From positions 4,836,001 through 4,900,000 of the forward strand of contig NZ_CP107918.1 in assembly GCF_036014195.1 (NCBI RefSeq): a stretch of DNA of 64,000 nt, written 5' to 3'. Each line of letters opens with the position of its first letter. The first letter of the stretch is position 1. The notes beneath the pieces are model-generated. The model was not told the origin of the DNA. It ran no database searches and saw nothing but the letters and a program-made list of their open reading frames with translations. Origin of the DNA: Streptomyces sp. NBC_00442. Lineage in GTDB: Bacteria > Actinomycetota > Actinomycetes > Streptomycetales > Streptomycetaceae. The position numbers and the translations under genes are program-made. Positions 57,968-64,000 of the stretch are shown piece after piece.

Positions 57968-58816
57968 TCACCGGGTGTGGACGGAATCCAGATCGACCGT
58001 GAGGAGATTCAGGGCGTCCTCGTGGGAGGAGCCCTTTTCCGCGTGGTAGAACTTCAGGATATTGCCGTCCTGGAGCTCCGCCGACTGGTACATCAACTCC
58101 AGTTCACCGACCACGGGATGGTCGAACACCTTCGTTCCCTCGGTGCAGTTGGCGACGCGTTGGCGGCCCCAGAGCTTCGCGAACTCAGCGCTCTGGATCG
58201 TGAGTTCACCGATCAGTTCCGCCAGTTGCGGGTCGTGGCGGTGGTTGGCCGCGATGAACCGCAGATAGGTGACATTGGCGAGGGATTCGGTGGACCAGTC
58301 GACGTACAGGTCGCGCACGTCCTCGTCGAGGAAGTTGAGCTTGACGATATTGGGCCGGAAATCCCCCGATTCGGGCGCGGAGAAGTCCAGGTGCGGGGCG
58401 AAGAGCCGGTGGTACAGGGGATTCCAGGAAAGAATGTCGCACCGGTAGTTGAGCACTGCCACCGCCACGTTTCCCAGCGATTCGACCAGCATCCGGGTGT
58501 AGGGGCTGACCTGGTCGAGCTTGGGGGCCGGCACGAACCGCTCCGACTTCGGCGTGCCGATCTTCAGCAGGTACTCCTCCTCGTCCGGGCTCAGTTCGAG
58601 GGCCCGGGAGATGGAGAGCAGGATCGAGGGCGAGGCGTGGGCGGTCTGTGCCTGCTCAAGGCGGGTGTAGTACGTCTGGCTCACGCCGGCGAGCGCGGCG
58701 ACCTCCTCGCGCCGCAGCCCCGGCACGCGCCGCGAGCCACGGCTCACCAGGCCGATCTGCTCGGGTCGGATACGCTCCCGCATCTGCCGCAGATAGCTTC
58801 CGAGATCCGTGTTCAC
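57968..58816 (-). CDS. XRE regulator with MmyB-like ligand-binding domain
   Basis: The 282-residue protein has an N-terminal HTH_31/XRE domain (LGSYLRQMRERIRPEQIGL...VPGLRREEVAALAGVSQTYYTRLEQAQ). The MmyB/MltR ligand domain follows (SPYTRMLVESLGNVAVAVLNYRCDILSWNPLYHRLF...DVRDLYVDWSTESLANVTYLRFIAANHRHDPQLAELIGELTIQSAEFAKLWGRQRV...HPVVGELELMYQSAEL). The domain is named after MmyB, the methylenomycin pathway activator, and is thought to bind fatty or small acyl ligands. GTG 58816 is chosen because GAAGGGG lies at proper distance; GTG 58828 is too close to it. It is a likely cluster activator. Confidence 0.87.
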   Translation of the reverse strand: MNTDLGSYLRQMRERIRPEQIGLVSRGSRRVPGLRREEVAALAGVSQTYYTRLEQAQTAHASPSILLSISRALELSPDEEEYLLKIGTPKSERFVPAPKLDQVSPYTRMLVESLGNVAVAVLNYRCDILSWNPLYHRLFAPHLDFSAPESGDFRPNIVKLNFLDEDVRDLYVDWSTESLANVTYLRFIAANHRHDPQLAELIGELTIQSAEFAKLWGRQRVANCTEGTKVFDHPVVGELELMYQSAELQDGNILKFYHAEKGSSHEDALNLLTVDLDSVHTR

Positions 58817-58974
58817 GTATTCGTCCACCCCTTCAGTATCACAGTAGGAATCGGCCCCGGCAACAATGGATTGCCGCCGTGGACAACCGAGTTGACGGTG
58901 CGGTCCGGGGAATGAATTCCCGGACCGCACCGCGCATGGTGTGCCGTGTGTGCGTGCGTGTTCGTTCAGCCTGC

Positions 58975-60393
58975 TCAGTGCCGCGCCGTGCGCCGCAGCA
59001 CAAGCCACAGCAGTACGCCGCCGAGGATCAGGGCGATGGAGTCCACGGCGAGGGCGACGTGGATGCCGGACAGCTGTGTGGCGACGCCGGCGTCACCGTC
59101 CCCGATGACCGCGGTGAACACCGCGCTGAGCAGCGGGATGCCGATCGCGATGCCGACCTGCTGGCTCTGCGTGGCCATTCCGGTCGCCATGCCCTGCTGT
59201 TCGGTGTCGACGGCCGACGTGGAGATCACCATGAAGGCCAGCATCGCCAGCATCGAGAAGATGGCATTCACGAACTGGGTGGCGATGAGCGGAAGCAGCC
59301 AGTGGGATTCGGCCGACATCCAGATGGCGGGCAGCATGAACGCGCCCTGGCCGACCAGTGCGATGCCGAGAAGCGCGCGCGGCGACGTCTTGGCGAGGAC
59401 CCGGGGGCCGATCGTTCCGCCGAGGATCTGGCCGACGCCGATACCGAGCAGGACGAGTCCGGCGGCGAGGGAGGAGTAGCCGAGCACGTTCTGTACGTAA
59501 AGGCCGGTGAAGAAGATGAGCGCGGTTTCGCCGCCGAAGATGAACAGCGCGGCGATGTTTCCGAAGGCAATGTCGGGCTTGCGCAGGATGCGGACCGGAA
59601 CCAGGGCGTCGGCGGTGCGGCTCTCGACGGTCCAGAACACGACGAGCAGCACCGCGGCCGCGATGAGCGAGGCGGCGGAAAGGGCGTCCATGCCGGACTC
59701 GGCGGCCCGCGTGATGCCGTAGATCAGGGTGAAGAGGCCGGCGGTGATGAGCAGGGCGCCGGGGGCGTCGAGCTTGCTCTTGCGTTCGGCCTTGCTTTCG
59801 GCGACGACGATCGGCACGACGATGATGGCGGCGACGGCGACCGGAATGTTGATGAAGAAGGCCCAGCGCCAGGAGAGCGTGTCCGTGAGAACACCGCCGA
59901 GAATCGACCCGACGGTGAATCCGGAACTCATCATGACGCCGTTGAGGCCCAGCGCCTTGGTGCGCAGCTCCGGCTCGGTGAACGCGGTGGTGAGCATCGC
60001 GAGGGCGGCCGGGGTGACCGCCGCGGTGGCCAGGCCCTGAAGGGCGCGCGCCACCAGGAGCAGCGAGGGGGCGGTGGCGATTCCGCCGATCACCGAGGCC
60101 ACGGCGAGCAGGGCCATGCCGGCGATGAAGATGCGCCGCCGTCCCAGGTAGTCACCGACCCGCCCGAACACCAGCGTGCAGCCGGCCGCGCAGAGCGCGA
60201 ACACCGTGGTGATCCACTGAAGATTCCCCGCCGTGAATCCGAGGTCCACGCCGACGCGGGGGAGCGCGACATTGAGTACGGAGAAGTCGGCGGCCATCAT
60301 GAACTGCGAAGCGAGAAGCACCAGGAGCACGGCGACCTGCCGCCCGGTCATCCGCACCGACTGCTTGGGTACCGCCGCTGTAATCGTTGTCAT
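58975..60393 (-). CDS. MFS exporter, DHA2 family (Mmr-like)
   Basis: The 472-residue transporter has about 14 helices, motif A RVGDYLGRRRIFIAG, the first-helix motif LASQFMMAADFSVLNVALPRVGVDL, and motif C GFTVGSILGGVLTDTLSWRWAFFINIPVA. Related proteins include Mmr, the methylenomycin resistance exporter, and other antibiotic efflux pumps. Next to the XRE regulator at the end of the cluster, it is the prime candidate for product export and self-resistance. The 158-bp gap to the XRE gene and 158 bp to the tRNA hold no further gene. Confidence 0.87.
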   Translation of the reverse strand: MTTITAAVPKQSVRMTGRQVAVLLVLLASQFMMAADFSVLNVALPRVGVDLGFTAGNLQWITTVFALCAAGCTLVFGRVGDYLGRRRIFIAGMALLAVASVIGGIATAPSLLLVARALQGLATAAVTPAALAMLTTAFTEPELRTKALGLNGVMMSSGFTVGSILGGVLTDTLSWRWAFFINIPVAVAAIIVVPIVVAESKAERKSKLDAPGALLITAGLFTLIYGITRAAESGMDALSAASLIAAAVLLVVFWTVESRTADALVPVRILRKPDIAFGNIAALFIFGGETALIFFTGLYVQNVLGYSSLAAGLVLLGIGVGQILGGTIGPRVLAKTSPRALLGIALVGQGAFMLPAIWMSAESHWLLPLIATQFVNAIFSMLAMLAFMVISTSAVDTEQQGMATGMATQSQQVGIAIGIPLLSAVFTAVIGDGDAGVATQLSGIHVALAVDSIALILGGVLLWLVLRRTARH

Positions 60394-60511
60394 GCGACCA
60401 GGCTGGTGCGAGCGCGAAAGGTTAGCCAGATCCCAGTGGTGGACAGCCCCGGCGAGAGTAGTCCTGCCAGTGACAGGTTCGCGGAGGGGCCGGACGCCGG
60501 ACCGGGAACAC

Positions 60512-60545
60512 GAAGAAGCCCCCCGCTTGCGCGAGGGGCTTCTTC
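60512..60545. terminator. Hairpin beside the second tRNA-Lys
   Basis: GAAGAAGCCCC (60512-60522) and GGGGCTTCTTC (60535-60545) form a perfect 11-bp stem with a 12-base loop, just past the 3' end of the minus-strand tRNA gene. It is the counterpart of the hairpin at 27201 beside the first tRNA copy. Confidence 0.82.
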
Positions 60546-60551
60546 CGTCTG

Positions 60552-60625
60552 TGCGCCGCCAGGGACTCGAACCCCGGACCCGCTGATTAAGAGTCAGCTG
60601 CTCTAACCAACTGAGCTAGCGGCGC
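60552..60625 (-). tRNA. tRNA-Lys(CTT), copy 2
   Basis: This 74-nt sequence is identical over its whole length to copy 1 at 27243-27316 and lies on the same strand: acceptor GCGCCGC/GCGGCGC, anticodon loop CTCTTAA, T-loop GGTTCGAGTCC. CCA is not encoded. The first bases upstream (TGCTGAC) are also shared with copy 1. Confidence 0.95.
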
Positions 60626-60699
60626 GTGCTGACAGAGAAAATACTACCTGGTCCCGCGGGGTGCTGATGACCACCCGGGGGCGGGGCGCGCCGGGGGTG

Positions 60700-61458
60700 T
60701 CAGATGGCCAGGGAGAGCACTACGGGGGCGGCCCGGCGGTTGAGGGTGTCGGCCGCGGCGCGCAGCCGGTGGGCGTGCTCGATCGGCAGCGACAGGGCCA
60801 GGCAGCCGACGGCCGAGCCCGCGGTGAGGGGGACCGCCGCGCAGACCGTGCCGACCGCGTACTCCTGGAGGTCGAGGACCGGGACGGTGGCCGGCTGGCT
60901 GTCGAGCTTGGAGAACAGGACCTTCTCGCTGGTGATCGTGCGCGAGGTGAGCCGGGCGATCTTGTGGCGCGAGAGGTGGTCGCGGCGGCCGTTCCGGTCG
61001 AGCTGGGTCAGCAGGCACTTGCCGACCGCGCTGGCGTGGGCCGCCGACTTGAAGTCGACCCATTCGTTCACCTTGGGCGCGCGCGGACCGTCCGCGTACT
61101 GGGTGATCTTGACCTCGCCGTCGATGTAGCGGCTGATGTAGACCGCCGCGCCCACCGAGTCGCGCAGCGACATCAGGGTGTCCTGCAGCTTGATCTCCAG
61201 GGCCTCCTTGCGGGCGGCGCCCGAGCCGAGGAGCACCATCGAGTCGCCGATGACGTAGGCGCCGTCGGTCACCTGCTCGACGTAGCCCTCGCGCCGCAGC
61301 ATGAGCAGCATGGAGGTCAGATGGGCGGTGGGCAGACCCGTCTCGCGCGCGATCTGGACATCGGTGACGCCCCCGCCGTGCCTGGAGATCGCCTCCAGGA
61401 CCCGCAGGACGTAGTGCACCGAGTGGAACGGCGCGGTCGGCTCCGGCTTCAGCGCCAC
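60700..61458 (-). CDS. IclR family transcriptional regulator
   Basis: The 252-residue regulator has an N-terminal winged helix (FHSVHYVLRVLEAISRHGGGVTDVQIARETGLPTAHLTSMLLMLRREGYVEQ) and an IclR effector domain (LRDSVGAAVYISRYIDGEVKITQYADGP...AHASAVGKCLLTQLDRN...YAVGTVCAAVPLTAGSAVGCLALSLP). It is upstream-adjacent but separated by 212 bp from the 3' end of the ectoine transporter genes, on the same strand, so it is not in that operon. Its ligand is unknown. Confidence 0.87.
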   Translation of the reverse strand: MALKPEPTAPFHSVHYVLRVLEAISRHGGGVTDVQIARETGLPTAHLTSMLLMLRREGYVEQVTDGAYVIGDSMVLLGSGAARKEALEIKLQDTLMSLRDSVGAAVYISRYIDGEVKITQYADGPRAPKVNEWVDFKSAAHASAVGKCLLTQLDRNGRRDHLSRHKIARLTSRTITSEKVLFSKLDSQPATVPVLDLQEYAVGTVCAAVPLTAGSAVGCLALSLPIEHAHRLRAAADTLNRRAAPVVLSLAI

Positions 61459-61553
61459 GGTTTCCCCCTAGCAGGTCGAGCTGCGAAGGTGGCAGGTCTG
61501 CCCCTCCACGATAGCCGCCAAGAGCCGTTTGCGGTGGGGGTGTTGACAACATT

Positions 61554-61592
61554 GGTGGCGCGCGCCAGGGCTCTGTTCTGGGACGCGCCACC
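61554..61592. promoter_or_regulatory. Separated perfect inverted repeat between ehuA and iclR
   Basis: GGTGGCGCG (61554-61562) and CGCGCCACC (61584-61592) are perfect 9-bp inverted copies 21 bases apart, 96 bases upstream of the IclR start. Either an operator pair for autoregulation or a terminator-like structure after ehuA. Confidence 0.45.
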
Positions 61593-61670
61593 GTGGCATA
61601 TGCCAGAGGCATGAGTGCCGGAGGGTCCGGGTGACGGGAGTGTGAGGTCAGCGCCGTGTACGGTGCGTGC

Positions 61671-62453
61671 TCACGCGATCGCGCCGAGGAACTCCCGCGT
61701 GCGCTCGTGCCGCGGAGCGCCGAAGATCTGCTCCGGCGGACCCGACTCGATGACCTTGCCGGCGTCGAACATCATCACCTCGTCGGAGATGTCCCGCGCG
61801 AAGCTCATCTCGTGCGTGACGCAGAGCATGGTGATGTCCGTGGTGCGGGCGATGTCGCGCAGCAGGTCGAGCACGCCGGCCACCAGCTCCGGGTCGAGCG
61901 CGGACGTCACCTCGTCCAGGAGCAGCACCTCCGGCCGCATCGCGAGGGCCCGCGCGATCGCGACCCGCTGCTGCTGGCCGCCGGAGAGCTGCGCGGGCTT
62001 GGCGTCGCGCTTCTCGCCGAGGCCCACCAGGTCGAGCAGCTCGCGCGCCCGCTGCTCGGCCTCGTCGGCGGAGAGCCCGAGCACCCGGACCGGCGCCTCG
62101 GTGATGTTGCGCAGCACGCTCATGTTGGGGAACAGGTTGAACTGCTGGAAGACCATGCCGATCTTCTTGCGGGCCTTTCTGCGCTCCTTCTCGTCCGCCG
62201 GGAACAGCCGGTTCCCGTTGACCTGGATGATGCCGGAGTCCGGGGTCTCCAGCGTCATGAGCAGCCGCAGGATCGTGGTCTTGCCGGAGCCGGACGGGCC
62301 GATCAGGGTGACGTGCTTGCCCTTGCGGGCGGTGAAGCACAGGTCGTCGAGGACGGTGTTGTCACCGAAGCTCTTGGTGACGTTCTCGAAGCGGATCAGC
62401 TCGCCGGCGCTCTGCTTCTTCACGGGCTTCTCGATCTGGGTGTCAGCGGACAA
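61671..62453 (-). CDS. ehuA: Ectoine/hydroxyectoine ABC importer ATP-binding protein
   Basis: The 260-residue polar-amino-acid-type ATPase has Walker [11 protein letters not shown]-loop [19 protein letters not shown], signature LSGGQQQR, Walker [15 protein letters not shown] and switch [16 protein letters not shown]. As last gene of a binding protein, permease, permease, ATPase set of Ehu type, it should energise uptake of the compatible solutes ectoine and hydroxyectoine. The frame begins with TTG at 62453, overlapping the permease stop by 11 bases; a GTG ten codons in is an alternative. The gene name rests on the resemblance of the whole set. Confidence 0.83.
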   Translation of the reverse strand: MSADTQIEKPVKKQSAGELIRFENVTKSFGDNTVLDDLCFTARKGKHVTLIGPSGSGKTTILRLLMTLETPDSGIIQVNGNRLFPADEKERRKARKKIGMVFQQFNLFPNMSVLRNITEAPVRVLGLSADEAEQRARELLDLVGLGEKRDAKPAQLSGGQQQRVAIARALAMRPEVLLLDEVTSALDPELVAGVLDLLRDIARTTDITMLCVTHEMSFARDISDEVMMFDAGKVIESGPPEQIFGAPRHERTREFLGAIA

Positions 62454-63093
62454 GGCGGCGCTCCAGGGCTCGTACGAACAGCGAAGCCGGATAGGCGATG
62501 AGGATGAAGGCGACGCCGACGACGGTCAGCGGCTCGGTGTACTGGAAGGTGCTCGCCCCCGCGAGGCGGGACTGCTGGAGCATCTCCAGGACGCTGATGC
62601 CGGCGAGCAGCGGCGTGTCCTTCAGCATGGAGATGACGTAGTTGCCGAGCGCCGGCGCGATGCGGCGGACGGCCTGCGGCAGGATCACCGCGAACCAGGT
62701 GCGGTGCGCGGGCAGGCTCAGCGCGGTCGCCGCCTCCCACTGGCCCTGGGGTACGGCGTCGATGCCGGCCCGGTACACCTGCGCGGTGTACGTCGAGTAA
62801 TGCAGGCCGATGGCGAGGATGCCGGTGGTCAGGGCGGAGAACTTCACGCCCCACTCCGGCAGCACGAAGAACAGGAAGAACAACTGCACCAACAGCGGGG
62901 TGGTGCGGATGAACTCCGTGATCAGGTTGACCGGCCAGCGCACGAAGCGCGTCGGGGCGCGGAAGGCGAGCGCCCATACCAGGCCGAGGGTGAAGGAGAT
63001 GAGGGAGCCCAACGCGAGGATCTCCAGCGTGGTGAGCACGCCGTCCCAGAAGCGCGGCATGAAGTCCCGGACGGCGGACCAGTCCCAGTTCAC
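62443..63093 (-). CDS. ehuD: Ectoine/hydroxyectoine ABC importer permease EhuD
   Basis: The 216-residue HisM-type permease starts [45 protein letters not shown], closely matching EhuD. The EAA-type loop is [35 protein letters not shown]. About five membrane helices are visible. The GTG start overlaps the EhuC stop (GTGA) and the end overlaps ehuA. It forms the pore with EhuC. Confidence 0.85.
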   Translation of the reverse strand: MNWDWSAVRDFMPRFWDGVLTTLEILALGSLISFTLGLVWALAFRAPTRFVRWPVNLITEFIRTTPLLVQLFFLFFVLPEWGVKFSALTTGILAIGLHYSTYTAQVYRAGIDAVPQGQWEAATALSLPAHRTWFAVILPQAVRRIAPALGNYVISMLKDTPLLAGISVLEMLQQSRLAGASTFQYTEPLTVVGVAFILIAYPASLFVRALERRLVR

Positions 63094-63749
63094 TTGACCG
63101 TCACCCCCAGATTGGCCTTGGTGCGGCGTTCCAGCGCCTTCATGCCGCGGGTGAGGCCGAAGGCGAGCACGAAGTAGATGACCAGCGTGACGGTGTAGAT
63201 CTGCGCGCTGTCCTGCGTCGCGAGCCGCACCAGGTACGCCGCGAAGGACACGTCGCCCACGCCGAGCAGGGAGACCAGCGCGGTCCCCTTGAGCAGCTCG
63301 ACCAGCAGGTTGCAGAACGGCGGGATCATCTCCGGCACCGCCTGCGGCAGCAGCACGAGACGCATCCGCTGCCAGGGCGTGAAGCTGAGCGCGATGCCCG
63401 CCTCGCGCTGGGCGGGCGCCACCGCGTTCAGGGCGCCGCGCACGATCTCGGCGCCGTACGCCCCGTAGGACAGGCCGAGCGCGAGCACCGCCGCCCACAT
63501 CGGGACCAGCTGCCAGCCGGCCAGCGGCGGCAGCACGAAGAACAGCCAGAACATCAGGACCAGGGCCGAGGTGCCCCGGAAGATCTCCGTGTACGCCGCC
63601 GCGAGGAAGCGCACCAGGCGCGAGCGGTGGGTGCGCGCGATGCCCACTCCGAAGGCGACGGCGGCCGCGAGGGCGGCGCTGTAGAGGGTCAGTTGGACCG
63701 TGATCCATATGCCGGGCAGCACCCAGTGCTGCCACAGTCCCGCCGTCAT
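63090..63749 (-). CDS. ehuC: Ectoine/hydroxyectoine ABC importer permease EhuC
   Basis: The 219-residue permease has the first helix [29 protein letters not shown], the segment [29 protein letters not shown] typical of EhuC, and the EAA loop [54 protein letters not shown] 63749 is chosen because it overlaps the EhuB stop (ATGA), matching the coupling seen at every junction of this operon; a GTG two codons earlier is also in frame. Confidence 0.85.
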   Translation of the reverse strand: MTAGLWQHWVLPGIWITVQLTLYSAALAAAVAFGVGIARTHRSRLVRFLAAAYTEIFRGTSALVLMFWLFFVLPPLAGWQLVPMWAAVLALGLSYGAYGAEIVRGALNAVAPAQREAGIALSFTPWQRMRLVLLPQAVPEMIPPFCNLLVELLKGTALVSLLGVGDVSFAAYLVRLATQDSAQIYTVTLVIYFVLAFGLTRGMKALERRTKANLGVTVK

Positions 63750-64000
63750 CGGCACAGCTCCTTGGCGGTCAGGGTGGTCATCTCGGCCTGGGTGAACCCG
63801 AAGGGCCTCAGGATCCGGAAGAGTTCGCCGCTCCGCTTCATGCGGTGGATCTCGGCGTTGAAGGCGTCGCGCAGCGCGCCGTCGGTGGGGCGGAAGGCGA
63901 AGCCGCCGCCGTCGATCTTCTTCTTGCCGTCGACGACCGCCGCGAACGGCTGGGTGGCCTCGGCCTTGCTGCTCTTCTTCACCACTTCGCGCACGGTGAG
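63746..64000 (-). CDS. ehuB: Ectoine/hydroxyectoine-binding protein, C-terminal part
   Basis: Only the last 80 or so residues lie in the window; the gene continues beyond base 64000. The visible end (FAFRPTDGALRDAFNAEIHRMKRSGELFRILRPFGFTQAEM) has the FRPxDxxLRDAFNAEL and SGELxxIxxPFGF pattern of EhuB-type solute-binding proteins. It is the first gene of the ehuBCDA set, whose genes overlap one another throughout. Confidence 0.8.
   Translation of the reverse strand, partial: LTVREVVKKSSKAEATQPFAAVVDGKKKIDGGGFAFRPTDGALRDAFNAEIHRMKRSGELFRILRPFGFTQAEMTTLTAKELCR

Noticed and set aside
41132..58816. Modular polyketide or non-ribosomal peptide cluster
   Set aside because: No KS-AT modules, adenylation or condensation domains are present; only KASIII-type enzymes and a single free ACP are found.
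27243..60625. The tRNA-bracketed segment as a present-day integrative element
   Set aside because: No integrase, excisionase, replication or conjugation gene is visible, and both tRNA copies are full length, so only a historical link is proposed.

Overview
The window is high-GC actinomycete DNA and almost certainly from a Streptomyces chromosome. The evidence is third-codon-position GC bias in nearly every gene, many GTG starts, class E and F sortases, DUF6412/YidC, DasR-type control of chitin genes, an ectoine (Ehu) transporter and an A-factor-type autoregulator circuit. No database could be searched, so assignments rest on recognised motifs, gene order and family knowledge.

Layout. 1-14 kb is mostly housekeeping and surface genes: the end of a LiaF-like protein, a DUF445 membrane protein, a lower-GC MrcB-type nuclease, a SEC-C protein, sortase E, a DUF3311/SSS symporter pair, DUF6412 and YidC, a fumarylacetoacetate-hydrolase-family enzyme, a sortase-anchored choice-of-anchor-A protein, and a heme-degrading-domain protein coupled to a Gfo/Idh/MocA oxidoreductase. 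14-17 kb has a ROK regulator, a hexanucleotide repeat tract, a LAxTG surface protein and a HutC-type GntR regulator. 17.4-23.4 kb is a six-gene aminophosphonate uptake and degradation operon. 23.5-30 kb carries a NagD-like phosphatase, a secreted protein with sortase F, a GH6 lipoprotein, tRNA-Lys(CTT), a cell-wall amidase-like protein and an SPFH protein. 30-35 kb has a chitin-type LPMO behind a DasR-like site, an acyl-CoA synthetase, a CocE-type hydrolase and an SGNH hydrolase. 35.4-37.4 kb is a small accessory module: a GntR regulator and three translationally coupled small proteins behind an operator-embedded promoter.

41.1-60.4 kb looks like one specialised-metabolite cluster and is the most interesting part. 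It has no modular PKS or NRPS. Its core is an AvrD-family enzyme followed by a ketoacyl-ACP synthase III, a free-standing ACP and a histidine phosphatase. Around it are a hotdog thioesterase, an ABM-domain protein, a flavin monooxygenase, a carboxymuconolactone-decarboxylase-like protein, an aldo/keto reductase, a second KASIII-like enzyme with an altered active site, a methyltransferase, a chorismate-dehydratase (MqnA)-like protein and a P450 with an altered ExxR motif. Control genes are an AfsA/ScbA-type signal synthase divergent from a ScbR-type receptor, a second ScbR-like TetR, a LuxR-type regulator and an XRE regulator with an MmyB-type ligand domain. A DHA2 exporter closes the cluster. 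This combination resembles the methylenomycin logic (AvrD-like, KASIII, ACP, AfsA-like, two TetR, MmyB) and the AvrD/syringolide logic (beta-ketoacyl plus sugar phosphate). I infer a small butenolide, furanoid or cyclopentanoid product under autoregulator control.

Two identical same-strand tRNA-Lys(CTT) genes bracket 27.2-60.6 kb, so this 33-kb segment, cluster included, lies between direct repeats. The right edge (60.7-64 kb) has an IclR regulator and the ehuBCDA ectoine/hydroxyectoine importer, with ehuB cut by the window end.
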